64,000 nt of DNA from Halogranum amylolyticum (GTDB lineage: Archaea; Halobacteriota; Halobacteria; Halobacteriales; Haloferacaceae). Each line of letters starts with the position of its first letter. Within the stretch, counting starts at the first letter, position 1. The notes beneath the pieces were generated by a model that was given only the letters and a program-made list of their open reading frames with translations, had not been told where the DNA came from and made no database searches. The stretch lies in contig NZ_FODV01000016.1 of NCBI RefSeq assembly GCF_900110465.1, positions 1 to 64,000 on the forward strand. The letters run 5' to 3'. Shown here in pieces: positions 9,369-17,557 of the stretch. A program made the position numbers and the translations under genes.

Positions 9369-9720
9369 TCAAGGATGGGGCTTCCCACGCCCGATTGCGC
9401 TGGTTTGGGAACTTCCGTTTACGATCCGACACGCCGATGGGAGTGCCACGCCCCCGTTACTCGTCTCCCGTGAAGGACTCCGAGGTACCTGATTGTTTAA
9501 CGCCGGTTTGGTCGTCCGAAGGCTTACGTTTTGATGGGGCAAACACCACGTCAACGGCCAGTTTTCGGACAGTCAATCACGACGGGAGACCGTCGCAACG
9601 ACAATCACAGAAACGCAGTGTGGACAGTTGTGCGTTCGGGTCACAGTGTTTGCGACCAAAGACGGCGCTGTATCCCCGCCCTCAAGGGCGAGGTTTGAGC
9701 GCCTGCGTTGTTCATAACCA
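9369..9720 (-). pseudogene. Remnants of further TnpB-type element ends
   Basis: Two end-like motifs occur in the minus orientation. GAAGCCCCATCCTTGAGGGC lies near 9365-9390, the common haloarchaeal IS1341-type right end. CCTCGCCCTTGAGGGCGGGG lies near 9672-9692. Between them a frame ends in a TnpB-like tail (ETSNGGVALP, SRIVNGSS-like). No catalytic domain remains. I read the block as nested debris of one or two older TnpB elements beside the intact one. Confidence 0.4.
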
Positions 9721-9730
9721 TGGTGATGGA

Positions 9731-9819
9731 TACGCGCGCTGAGTTCAGCACGCCCACAGAAACCTCCCAGTTACTGTCAGAAGTGCCGTGCAACACTCTG
9801 AGAGTGAGTTCAGCACGAC
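9731..9819 (+). repeat. Dispersed repeat copy 3
   Basis: ACGCGCGCTGAGTTCAGCAC is followed by TACTGTCAGAAGTGCCGTGC and ends AGAGTGAGTTCAGCACGACC. It shows both the inner and the outer GAGTTCAGCACG boxes, so it is one of the most complete copies. Confidence 0.6.
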
Positions 9820-9865
9820 CGAACCAACTATTTGTTTCCTATCAAAAGTGACAAAGAGGAGTCAA

Positions 9866-9997
9866 ATGGGCGAACAAGAACAACCTCTAACCTACAACAG
9901 ACTACTAGCGGCCTTCCTACTCGCTATCCTCTTAGTCATTGCTCTGGGGGTCGGCTATGCTTTGATGTTTGACTGTATTATAGGCTGTCCCGGTTGA
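9866..9997 (+). CDS. 43-residue single-pass membrane protein
   Basis: ATG 9866 follows GAGGAG by five bases. The product has a polar start (MGEQEQPLTYNRLL), one long hydrophobic helix and a Cys-containing tail (DCIIGCPG). The frame continues upstream to 9788, but that part lies in the dispersed repeat, and the ribosome site favours 9866. Function unknown. Confidence 0.5.
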   Translation: MGEQEQPLTYNRLLAAFLLAILLVIALGVGYALMFDCIIGCPG

Positions 9998-10039
9998 TTC
10001 CTGAGGGTAGGTTATTCTCCGACATGCTACCGTTCTCAA

Positions 10040-10310
10040 TCAAGTCTCAACAGCCAGTTGTAATCGAATGATATCTCCGTGGTACTGAATGTAATACCCG
10101 AATTCTTGGCCATCATGTTCAGGGAGTTCAGCAAGGTCATCTCTGACTTGGCAGTACTCTCTTGATTCCAGGTTTTTCGTCACGTTGCTACTCATTGCTG
10201 CTTCTTCGAGGGTTTCCTGAATGATTGTCTGATCCACAATCTGATCGTTAGTGGAATTTATGACAGTTACGTTGGCTGGTGGTTCATCGACCGCAGATGC
10301 GAATAGTAAG
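10040..10310 (-). pseudogene. Truncated exported hypothetical protein
   Basis: The last 90 codons of a minus-strand frame look genuine (NVTVINSTNDQIVDQTI, then YCQVRDDLAELPEHDGQEFG) and resemble the beta-rich C-terminus of haloarchaeal secreted or lipoproteins. Upstream codons in the same frame, to 10708, are Arg/Ser-rich and look like noncoding DNA. No signal peptide or lipobox is in frame, so the N-terminus has probably been lost. An internal Met (near 10190) could start a 50-residue product. Confidence 0.4.
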
Positions 10311-10321
10311 GCGTACCACGA

Positions 10322-10494
10322 GTAGGCTGATCGATATTTCTGAGAAGACTGGGTACGGGTGGGATGCCGGACGAGAGCCGGATCGTCCCGTGGGTATCCA
10401 ATTGATCGATCGTGAGGACATCGATTTCTGGCAAGTCGACTCCAAGCCGGTCTCGTTGAGAGCTCTGACGACGCTCGTCGATCGACTACAGTAG
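10322..10494 (+). pseudogene. Fragment of an unidentified gene
   Basis: The 57 codons ending at TAG 10492-10494 are rich in acidic residues and have host-like third positions (for example GIQLIDREDIDFW). The upstream part of the frame overlaps the oppositely coded relic. It looks like a C-terminal coding remnant, but I cannot name the family, and chance remains possible. Confidence 0.25.
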
Positions 10495-10715
10495 GAAGTT
10501 TGGTTCTGCTAAACACTGAGTGGAATAGCCGGTAAGTAGAGTGTGCGAATTGAGCGAACAGTAAGTCGGTGTGGCCGATTTTCGCGCCGTGTAGTCGGTC
10601 CGACCGTTCACTCCTACTCAAAGTAGGTAGTCCGATAACCGAACGTCTCCATGAGAAACACCGCTTGCGAACAGTCGTGCTTTTGTGAACAGATCTATAG
10701 ATGAACAAGGCGAGT

Positions 10716-10738
10716 GCCTCGGGGCTTGACCCCGAGGC
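10716..10738. repeat. IS200/IS605-type end hairpin
   Basis: GCCTCGGGG (10716-10724) and CCCCGAGGC (10730-10738) form a perfect 9-bp stem with a CTTGA loop, preceded by GAACAAGGCGAGT. A decayed copy of the same block lies at 51554-51584, next to a TnpA-like tail. I infer an element end left behind. Confidence 0.5.
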
Positions 10739-10799
10739 GGTTCATACGTGAAGACGGGACAACGGAACCGACGCTGTCCGGCGATAGAGCTTATATCAA

Positions 10800-10821
10800 G
10801 TGTGACATACTACACAAGTGT
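10800..10821 (+). promoter_or_regulatory. Operator-like repeat over the start of the SHOCT gene
   Basis: GTGTGACATACTACACAAGT and the following GT span the GTG start at 10818, just after the TATA-like TTATATC at 10791-10797. A relative occurs at 11236-11263 before the next gene. The sharing suggests one repressor, with the site over the start. Confidence 0.4.
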
Positions 10822-11144
10822 CCACATTTCGCACTCGCATCCACGTCACCGAATCGCTCGCCCTCCTCCTTTGCATCGTCGCGACGTTTGCGTTCGCCCT
10901 GTTCCTCGTCTTAGAGTGGCAACTGTTGGACCTCTCTCGTGGCATTACGCCCTACTACTTCGGAGTCACGTTCATTGTCTGGGCCCTCATGTTGCTCTTC
11001 ATCGGGTACTGGTATCAAGCTCGACGACAGTCGCACGAACAGCGGCTGATGGAGGAACTGCAGTTCGCGTATGCGCGCGGAGATCTGACAACCGAAGAGT
11101 ATCAAGAACGGCAGAAGCAATTACAGAAGAAAACGTCTCGGTGA
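10818..11144 (+). CDS. SHOCT-domain membrane protein
   Basis: The 108 residues begin at GTG 10818. Two membrane helices (about 12-33 and 43-64) are followed by a basic QARRQSHEQR linker and a C-terminal SHOCT motif, LMEELQFAYARGDLTTEEYQ. SHOCT is a short C-terminal oligomerisation motif common in archaeal small membrane proteins; its biochemical role is unsettled. The gene has its own promoter with an operator-like repeat. Confidence 0.75.
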   Translation: MSTFRTRIHVTESLALLLCIVATFAFALFLVLEWQLLDLSRGITPYYFGVTFIVWALMLLFIGYWYQARRQSHEQRLMEELQFAYARGDLTTEEYQERQKQLQKKTSR

Positions 11145-11235
11145 GTCTGCTCTCACCGTCCACTCACTTCACTGGCAGACGCAACTCGAATCAAACCCAC
11201 TTTTCGTCTTTTCCCGAACGACGGTTCGAGCTCTC

Positions 11236-11263
11236 GTGTGACAAATCACACTACATAAGTGTG
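11236..11263 (+). promoter_or_regulatory. Palindromic operator-like site
   Basis: GTGTGA CAAA TCACAC (11236-11251) is a perfect 6-bp inverted repeat. It overlaps CACACTACATAAGTGTG, a second near-palindrome. A TATA-like TTTATGAT follows at 11265. The half-sites match those at 10800-10821. Confidence 0.45.
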
Positions 11264-11354
11264 ATTTATGATAGCATAGGAAGTGAAACCATAGATTGTC
11301 TTTCGACACTAGTAGCTGGTGACGAGATTTACAGTTTGGACTGAGAGAACGATT

Positions 11355-11591
11355 ATGTGGTCAGAGCCCATATTTCTGGAACTGGATCGATACTACCAGC
11401 ACGGCTCTCGATTAGGTATCTCGGTCGTTGGCCTCGTCGGGCTGGTCCTTTCGTTGTTCGGTGAATACCATATTTCCTCCGGAGAAATGCCGCCAGATCC
11501 GTTCGTTCCAATCCTACGCAATGATACTAAATATAGCTGTTTCACTGTGATTCGTCGAGCGGATACAAGTGAATATCTCCGCTCTCACTGA
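11355..11591 (+). CDS. Small single-pass membrane protein, uncertain
   Basis: ATG 11355 opens 78 codons with one hydrophobic helix (GISVVGLVGLVLSLFG, about 18-33) between polar flanks. The last 25 residues overlap the end of the oppositely coded relic at 11514 and look less natural. The operator-like palindrome lies about 100 bases upstream. Function unknown. Confidence 0.35.
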   Translation: MWSEPIFLELDRYYQHGSRLGISVVGLVGLVLSLFGEYHISSGEMPPDPFVPILRNDTKYSCFTVIRRADTSEYLRSH

Positions 11592-12158
11592 ACCCGTCAG
11601 GGTATTTTCACCCTCACCGAGCTGCCCTGAAAGTGACTCCTCTCCCTGTGACACGTTAGTGAGTGGAACCCCGTGGTTGACGATCTCGCCAGAATCGACG
11701 CTGAGATCGAACACGCAATCGAGATCCGACGTCAGTCGAAGCGTCAAGTTGCCTGAATCGACGTTCACTGGGTCCTTCTGCCGCTCAATCGAGCGGAGCG
11801 TGAGTTCGACATCCCCATCTCCTTCGATTCCGGTGAAACCGGTGACCCCTGTGGTTCGGATGTCCCTGAGGTCTGTTACCAGTTCAGGATATCCCGCAGT
11901 ATTGCTGACATTGATATCGCCGAGTCCCGTCTCGACGCGATTATGTTCGACAGTCTGTGAATCGGTTGTCGGGACGAAAATATCGAGATCCATCGACACC
12001 TGTGGACCCCCGGAAACCGGATTTCGAACCTCCCGAATACCCCTGAGTTCTAGGGTTCCATTTTCCCGATTCACGTTTAGGTTCGATGCCGAGAGAGCGT
12101 CCTCGCCTGCCCGCGTTCGCTTGTACATGTCGACAGTTATCGGTCTATTTCGACCCAC
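11514..12158 (-). pseudogene. DUF4097-like surface adhesin fragment
   Basis: The 214-codon frame is nearly all short beta strands with repeated NGTLELRG, GLGDINVSN and GDGDVELTL-like turns. This is the repeating pattern of DUF4097 'shield' domains found on exported proteins. The frame has no signal peptide or anchor and starts abruptly (MGRNRPITVDMYKR). The last 20 codons read through into unrelated sequence. I take it as the middle of a larger exported protein. Confidence 0.45.
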
Positions 12159-12327
12159 AATTGTGCTTCACGGAGTGATCACCAGACGATTAACGATCCA
12201 ACGGTCGAGCCGTATCAACAATCCCCTCCAAAAGAGCGGTTTCCCTTTGCTATATTAAACGATTTGTAATGTGCTTGATTACTTGGCCACAAACACTATT
12301 GTAATAAATTGTAAAAACAATACAAGT

Positions 12328-13464
12328 ATGTCCGATTCAGGAGATGGATTCAAACTCGGAACGCAGCGACGGACGTTTCTCAAGATCGCGGGAGCGTCGG
12401 GACTGACCACTGTCGGTGTGAGTGGTACTGGAGCGGCTCAATCTGGCGACACAACCCCTTCCATCTGTGAGAAAGCGGATTCGGACGCAGACATATATGT
12501 AACTGTTCTCGGATCGGGTGCGTCTGCGCTGAAGAACGGTCGGTCGCAAGTCGGATATATCGTCCATCTAGATGGGGAACCCCGGATACTGGTGGACACC
12601 GGTGGTGGCACGGCGGCGGCAGTCAGCGAAGCAGGAATCGATATCACGGCACTCGATATCGTGTTGTTCACACACCTTCACGTCGACCACACGAGCGACT
12701 TCCCCGCGATGCTCAAAGCTTCCTATCAACAGGGTCGTGACGGTCGTCAGTGGCAGATACTCGGTCCGACCGGGGAGGGCAGCCGACCCGGGACCAAGGC
12801 CTGGGTCTCCAAGCTGTTCGACAAGACAGATGGCGCCTACAGCTACATCCACGAGTTCGTACACGACTATCTCGGGACGGATGTACGTCTCGAGACAACC
12901 GATATCTCGGCCCCGGTCGACTCGTCGGGAGAGATACAGACAGTGTACGAACGTGACGGTCTCTCGATCCAGGCGGCACCCACCAAACATGGTGCGATGC
13001 CATCGCTCGCGTATCGCATCACGTACGGCGGTTCGACGTTCACCTTCACCGGCGACTACAGTTCAAAGCTCGGAAACGTCCCTACTCTTGCGGAGGGATC
13101 CGACGTCTTGGTCCAGAACCGACTACTTAAGCCACAGTCGGAGCTCAAAGGGTCCTACGGACCTAAACGGACGCTCCACTCGACACCGGAGGAGGTTGGA
13201 ACCAACGCTCAAACTGCCGGCGCAAATATGCTCGTCCTCTCACACGTGAGTCGGGACGAGGTCACCGACCTCGAACGAGAACTTGGGGTGATCGCCCAGA
13301 GATACGCCGGCCCGATCGTCGTTGCGAAAGACCTCCTCGACATCTATCCAGACGGCGAAGTTGTGAGTTCGACTGCGAACCCAGAGACCGGGGTAGGCAC
13401 ACACGGAAACGACGCCGACATGCTCTTCCGACCAAACCTCGGGTCATCGAACGACGAGCAGTAA
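12328..13464 (+). CDS. Tat-exported metallo-beta-lactamase-fold hydrolase
   Basis: The 378 residues start at ATG 12328; an ATG 57 bases earlier would put 19 odd residues before the signal. The Tat signal has Arg14-Arg15 in QRRTFLKIAG followed by a hydrophobic Gly/Ala stretch ending near GAAQ. The metal site is THLHVDH (His116, His118, Asp120, His121), with a later GDYSS and an SHVSR His. The overall plan resembles AtsA/ribonuclease Z-like MBL proteins that act outside the cell. The substrate is unknown. The adjoining mobile cassette inserted 157 bases after the stop without breaking it. Confidence 0.8.
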   Translation: MSDSGDGFKLGTQRRTFLKIAGASGLTTVGVSGTGAAQSGDTTPSICEKADSDADIYVTVLGSGASALKNGRSQVGYIVHLDGEPRILVDTGGGTAAAVSEAGIDITALDIVLFTHLHVDHTSDFPAMLKASYQQGRDGRQWQILGPTGEGSRPGTKAWVSKLFDKTDGAYSYIHEFVHDYLGTDVRLETTDISAPVDSSGEIQTVYERDGLSIQAAPTKHGAMPSLAYRITYGGSTFTFTGDYSSKLGNVPTLAEGSDVLVQNRLLKPQSELKGSYGPKRTLHSTPEEVGTNAQTAGANMLVLSHVSRDEVTDLERELGVIAQRYAGPIVVAKDLLDIYPDGEVVSSTANPETGVGTHGNDADMLFRPNLGSSNDEQ

Positions 13465-13621
13465 GGTGTGGCGGGACGAGGTTTTACCACGCCCTCGCCA
13501 TCACCGACTTTCGTGCTGTTTGTCTCGGGGCTTCGAACTGCTCTGATGCCAAATTGAGGGGAAATCCCCCGACTACCGTGGGCAGCACTCGTCTTCTTCA
13601 CAACGGAATTCATATTTATCA

Positions 13622-14971
13622 GGCTCTGTTGAAATCCTCAAGCGATGATATGTGTCCGCGACCTTGCTGAATTCAGAGCGCACATGCAGTATCCGGGGTT
13701 TCACCGTATTTCTCGGTCCGCCTCCACAGTCAGATCACCCGTCGTTCTCTGTAAGCAGCGGCCATCATAGATCAAAGCCTACTCAAAATTATGGTGGCAG
13801 CAATCGTATTGGTCGATATGCGCGAAACCTGGAGACGGTCGATCGGAATCGGTGCGGGCTTTCTCGTGTGTGTAGCGGGTGGTGCACTTTGGCAGTGGAA
13901 ACGTAGCCGACTCGCGGACCTCTCCGCCGGGAGCGAACTTGTCGAAACAAATCAGAGGGTCGTCGAAATCGCCCGACGGGGCTCGGGCTACCCCGTGCTG
14001 ATACTTCATGGAGCTCCGGGTGGTTACGATCAGGGACTCCTATTTGGGGAGGGGGCGTTTGGAGACGACGTCGAAGTCATCTCCCCCTCCAGACCGGGCT
14101 TTCTCCGGACCCCGCTCGATGACCACAAGTCCTTTGAGGACCAAGCCGCCCTACTCGTGGCGCTTCTCGACGCCATCGACGTGGAACGCCCGATCGTCGT
14201 CGGTATCTCCTGTGGGGGCCCGATCGCTCTCCAACTCGCTGCCGATTATCCCGAGCGGGTCGCAGGACTGGTCCTCGGCTCGGCGATCACGACCGAGATT
14301 GATGAGCGAATGTACGACACGGGTAACCCGGTCATCGATCCGTTGCTCACCTCGGCGCCGGTGCTCGACATTCGCTCCGGTCTGCTCGCCTTTCTCCACC
14401 GGTTCATGCCCGTTCAGTTCATCGAGAACATGCACGCCGGCCTCTCGACGTTGGAGGGCGAAGACCTCGAAACCTACGTCGATTACATCCAGAATGACCC
14501 GGCACAGCACGCGATGGATCTCAGGTTCGCCTCGACCATCTTCCCCGCCAGCGCCCGTATCGATGGGACCCTTAACGACGAACGCTGGTGCCGTAATCTC
14601 CCCGTCGTCGACTACGAGACGATAGAGTGTCCGGTCCTGGTCTTTCACGGGGAATTCGACGCCGCCGTCCCGATCGACCACGCAGAGTGCGTGATCGACT
14701 CGCTGCCTGACGTCGAGTTTGTCCGCGTCAAGGCCGATCACCTCGCGGGTGTCGGCCCTGATGCTGACCGCGTCCGAAGGGCGCAACAATCGTTCGTCGA
14801 ATCGATAATCGACCAGGTGGAGTCGACGACTGCTCAACAGTAGGGCCAACTGCGCTTCCCATGTTGACGTGACCGATCTCGGCTACTCGAATTTTCGACA
14901 CCCGCTTGCTGCGCACACCACCTATATTCAGCACGCACCACCTGTCACTCTCTAAGGATTTCAACAGAGCC
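13622..14971 (+). mobile_element. Mobile insertion cassette: IS5-type ends around a hydrolase gene
   Basis: The left end GGCTCTGTTGAAATCCTC (13622-13639) and the right end AAGGATTTCAACAGAGCC (14954-14971) are inverted repeats, perfect over 17 bp. The flanks are the direct repeat ATTTATCA (13614-13621 and 14972-14979), an 8-bp target duplication proving insertion as a unit. The 1,350-bp body holds one gene, the hydrolase at 13791, and no transposase or relic of one. Its right end shares GGCTCTGTTGAAATCCTTAG with the IS5 element at 62436-63520, which could supply the transposase. Confidence 0.85.
13791..14843 (+). CDS. Alpha/beta hydrolase, cargo of the cassette
   Basis: Membrane-anchored serine hydrolase of unknown substrate. 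In the 350-residue reading, a basic start and one helix (about 17-33) precede the fold. The oxyanion region is LHGAPGG. The nucleophile is Ser140 in GISCGG. The acid is Asp290 in HGEFDAAVPI and the base His317 in KADHLAG, so the triad is complete. A second start, Met10 at 13818, would only shorten the N-terminus. Length and order fit the haloalkane dehalogenase/proline iminopeptidase-like superfamily. As the only gene in the transposable unit, it may be under selection for transfer. Confidence 0.8.
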   Translation: MVAAIVLVDMRETWRRSIGIGAGFLVCVAGGALWQWKRSRLADLSAGSELVETNQRVVEIARRGSGYPVLILHGAPGGYDQGLLFGEGAFGDDVEVISPSRPGFLRTPLDDHKSFEDQAALLVALLDAIDVERPIVVGISCGGPIALQLAADYPERVAGLVLGSAITTEIDERMYDTGNPVIDPLLTSAPVLDIRSGLLAFLHRFMPVQFIENMHAGLSTLEGEDLETYVDYIQNDPAQHAMDLRFASTIFPASARIDGTLNDERWCRNLPVVDYETIECPVLVFHGEFDAAVPIDHAECVIDSLPDVEFVRVKADHLAGVGPDADRVRRAQQSFVESIIDQVESTTAQQ

Positions 14972-15216
14972 ATTTATCACATACTTGTTATTCGGGGACT
15001 CCTCAGAGGATCGTGTTTGAGGTGATGGACAGTCAACGGTAGATGATTAATTACTTTCTCCGTAATGGAGTGGAGTAGCATAGTACTACCCCCAGCAGTA
15101 TCGACAATGATACATCGTACATCGCTGACCTTACAGTCACCAAGGATTGTCCGATAAACCCACCCAGTTTGTCCGGTGTTTCACCTCGCGAGCCGTGAAT
15201 CCGATTCTTGTTGGTT

Positions 15217-15310
15217 GCTAAATACACCCTCTATCTGTTTTACGCCGCTACTGACAGCATTCAGTGAGGTTGCCGTGGTCGTGCTGAATAGAGCGCGCAA
15301 GTCGGCCACC
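15217..15310 (-). repeat. Dispersed repeat copy 4 (reverse)
   Basis: On the minus strand it reads GGCCGACTTGCGCGCTCTAT, then TTCAGCACGACC, then ATGCTGTCAGTAGCGGCGTA. It is the only clear reverse copy. The surrounding 14980-15354 has no gene that I can support. Confidence 0.55.
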
Positions 15311-15354
15311 AGATAGGAAACAAGTCTTATTACAAAAACAGAGACACCGAATCT

Positions 15355-15540
15355 ATGCGTAATAACAGGCGGTCGTTTCTCGCTGCCTGCACCGCGGGAC
15401 TCGGGTCGATCGCAGGCTGTCTCTCGCTCGAACAACCGGTTTCCGATGGCACGTGGCCGCGTCGAACACTCGACACCGCCCACACTGGCCACTCAACGAT
15501 AGAAGGCCCGACGAAGAACCTCCACAGCGACGAGAGACCA
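15355..15540 (+). pseudogene. N-terminus of a PQQ beta-propeller lipoprotein
   Basis: The frame opens MRNNRRSFLAACTAG with a Tat pair and a lipobox ending AGC (Cys at about 22). Then comes WPRRTLDTAHTGHST, the first blade motif of haloarchaeal PQQ/BamB-like propellers (W..DTAHTG). After about 55 codons the sequence stops being propeller-like and the remaining blades (normally over 300 residues) are absent. It is fused by deletion to an unrelated gene tail. Confidence 0.65.
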
Positions 15541-15541
15541 G

Positions 15542-15646
15542 GACGAACTGACGGCCAAAGTCAAGGCACGAACGCTTGCGGAGACCTGCGAAGACATGGA
15601 CACGCTGCGAGCGTATCTGCACGACCTCGCCGAAGACGTTCGGTAG
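15542..15646 (+). pseudogene. C-terminal tail related to the next gene
   Basis: In another frame, KARTLAETCEDMDTLRAY ends at TAG 15644-15646. The core CEDMDTLRAY matches IHDMATLRAC in the intact gene at 15727, so this appears to be the remains of a paralogue. The deletion that joined it to the lipoprotein start lies near 15540. Confidence 0.45.
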
Positions 15647-15696
15647 ATTTAACCTGACGACGAGGCCGAATAGAGCGCTCGGGAGCCGGGTTTTCG

Positions 15697-15719
15697 CGCC
15701 TCCAGAATGGCTGGAGGCG
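15697..15719. other. 9-bp perfect hairpin just before a start codon
   Basis: CGCCTCCAG (15697-15705) and CTGGAGGCG (15711-15719) pair fully around AATGG. The ATG at 15727 follows by seven bases, preceded by a T-run (TTTT, 15691-15694). It could end the upstream transcript or control initiation of the next gene. Confidence 0.45.
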
Positions 15720-15726
15720 AAACTCA

Positions 15727-15957
15727 ATGAGCAACGACTCAGCCGGATCAACGACATCGACCGGCCTCACACCCGAGCAGCGTCTCGAAGCGCCGACCAC
15801 CCACCTCGTCGACGCAGGTATCGCGACCATCCACGACATGGCGACGCTTCGAGCCTGTGTCGCCTACGAGAACGCGAATCAACAGCGTGTGCGGATTCTC
15901 CGACGGCTCGAACAGCGTGCACAGGAAATTCGAGCACTAAAAAGTGAATCGCACTAG
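15727..15957 (+). CDS. Small helical hypothetical protein
   Basis: 76 residues. A Ser/Thr-rich start (MSNDSAGSTTSTG) leads to a helical core: IHDMATLRACVAYENANQQ, then RVRILRRLEQRAQEI. This short 'DxDTLRAYVxYE' pattern recurs in haloarchaeal small proteins of unknown role, and a broken relative lies 80 bases upstream. The hairpin at 15697 may affect its translation. Confidence 0.55.
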   Translation: MSNDSAGSTTSTGLTPEQRLEAPTTHLVDAGIATIHDMATLRACVAYENANQQRVRILRRLEQRAQEIRALKSESH

Positions 15958-15994
15958 AAGAAATCATCTCTCGATAAGAGACAGACAGGGAATC

Positions 15995-16441
15995 TCAGAC
16001 CTTCGCGCTGTCATCAACAGGTTCCGTATCAGTAGTCGCAACAGGAAGTTCGATATTGATATTGTCGTACCACACGGACGGCTTCTTCGAGCGTCCAACC
16101 TGCTCGAACTCAACCGATACGAGTGTTTCGAGCTCCGAGAGGTTGTCGTAAACCTGACGGACGTCACAATTGACGAGCCGTGCAGCCTCACGGATACTCT
16201 GTGGCTCTTCACGAGCAATGGTCTGCAGGGGCTGGACGTTTTTCGCTGACAGTAATCGCTGAAGGTCTTCCTCACGCTGGAGGACAACCTCATAGAGTGG
16301 CTCCGGTTCATCACCCGCTTCAAGCGCGGCTAGTTGTGATTCGACCGCATCGAACGCATCGTCGGGTGTGCCAACCCGAACAGTCAACGTCCGGCGGTCG
16401 TGCGGTTCATCACCAGTTGATCCAGTCTTGCTCATATTCAC
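15995..16441 (-). CDS. HVO_A0114-type HTH regulator (probable antitoxin)
   Basis: 148 residues. After a polar start, RTLTVRVGTPDDAFDAVES leads to a winged HTH near 80-125 (QTIAREEPQSIREAARLV then VRQVYDNLSELETLV) and a beta wing. In haloarchaea this family is usually encoded with and overlaps a DUF6516-type partner, the pair being considered toxin-antitoxin-like. Here the start overlaps the end of the frame at 16410-16568, which keeps only the partner's tail. The regulator itself looks complete. Confidence 0.75.
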   Translation of the reverse strand: MNMSKTGSTGDEPHDRRTLTVRVGTPDDAFDAVESQLAALEAGDEPEPLYEVVLQREEDLQRLLSAKNVQPLQTIAREEPQSIREAARLVNCDVRQVYDNLSELETLVSVEFEQVGRSKKPSVWYDNINIELPVATTDTEPVDDSAKV

Positions 16442-16568
16442 TCACCTCGCGTCGAAATCGCTGAAGGACCTCAACGTAGCTGCCGGGATGGGTGATGTCA
16501 AAGGCACGAGCTGTCGCACCCTCAGCTCCCGGGCTACCATCGGTCGGAATGAGTACCTCGTCGTGCAT
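16410..16568 (-). pseudogene. Chimera: UspA start fused to DUF6516-type tail
   Basis: ATG 16568 opens MHDEVLIPTDGSPGAEGATA, the canonical first strand and loop of a universal stress protein. From about residue 26 it becomes THPGSYVEVLQRF and EVSEYEQDW, the C-terminus of the DUF6516-type partner of the downstream regulator. The 52-residue product can be neither protein. One in-frame deletion joining two genes explains it. Because start and stop signals survive, it may still be translated and couple expression to the regulator. Confidence 0.55.
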
Positions 16569-16775
16569 CCTAGTGTGGATTTACGAGGCCGAAGACCAAG
16601 TAGCCCAACCTGTGTTCCGAGACAACCCAGGGGAACGCCTTGCTCTGTTGGAACCCATCTCGCTGTGCCTCCACCCTTCTCACCCCACGGGGAGTACTTT
16701 TGAGCGGTACCGAGTCGCCAGGATACCTGACAGTTCGACAGCAGCCAGTCGTGACGGGCAGACTGCTGTCACTCT

Positions 16776-17171
16776 TCACTCCCGCTGACCGGTCTCCGTC
16801 GAAGATTCACCAAAGCGATACCAGGTAGATGTAGCGAGAACTGCCCCGGTCAAGCCGGCAAGCACGTCTGCAGGTTCGAATGCTCGTCCGGGAACGCGTG
16901 TTTGAACGCGACCGGCCACGAGACTATGCGTAGTCGAGATGCACACTGCGAGGGCGGCAGCCTCTCGGTCGGTACGTCGACCACTACTGAGTGTCTCTGC
17001 TAGTATCACTGCGTAGCCTGCATGGCCGGCAAAATGGAGGAGCTTATCGGGACCCAGCCACTTCCACCCTGGATGCCGGTGCAAGGGTGATGGCAGCACC
17101 GACGCGACGAACAGAACCACTGTACTAACCGCAACCGCCATCCATCGAGATTTGGAGGACCGACTGTGCAT
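16776..17171 (-). CDS. VanZ-like membrane protein
   Basis: 131 residues with about four membrane segments. The VanZ-like signature WLGPDKLLHFAGHAGYAVIL lies near residues 38-57, after a first helix and a short P-rich loop. VanZ-like proteins are widespread; their activity is unknown outside glycopeptide resistance, so no role is claimed. The stop is at 16776 and the 386 bases upstream of the start contain no gene. Confidence 0.65.
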   Translation of the reverse strand: MHSRSSKSRWMAVAVSTVVLFVASVLPSPLHRHPGWKWLGPDKLLHFAGHAGYAVILAETLSSGRRTDREAAALAVCISTTHSLVAGRVQTRVPGRAFEPADVLAGLTGAVLATSTWYRFGESSTETGQRE

Positions 17172-17557
17172 AGCTCAGTTAGGTCCTCCAGCCGTTTGAC
17201 ATAGAAGACAGTCAAGCTTGCGGCGTTTCAGCCGTGGAACGAATTGACTATAGCTGATATCAAGCCACGTGAAAAGGGTGCGTTCAGGGCTGCTATGGGC
17301 AATCGACTCTGGGTCTGCATATCTCGAATCTGCTCCACCGTTTCGTCGATCATGCATCTATCTGTGCCACCGACTACCAATGACCTTCCCCTCGGTTGCT
17401 CGGTATCTCTGAGAGTCCCGCAGCGAACGGGAGACGTTCATCCGCGATACCGAGCCGGCTTTGGAGGGCACACTCAACTGCAATCGTGAACAACGTGACA
17501 GTGATCGACCGCTCTACAGGCCAACGCTTTTCTAATCATAAGTGTTATCACTTAACG
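17172..17557. other. Divergent intergenic region
   Basis: The region lies between the VanZ-like gene and the AOR homologue. The reading frame of the latter is open back to 17396 but reads unlike protein there. The stretch before ATG 17558 (TTTTCTAATCATAAGTGTTA) is AT-rich and is the likely promoter. Confidence 0.45.

Noticed and set aside
15181..15492. A 103-codon minus-strand frame near the PQQ lipoprotein start
   Set aside because: Its last third is the reverse copy of the dispersed repeat and the rest is antisense to the lipoprotein start; no independent gene is needed.
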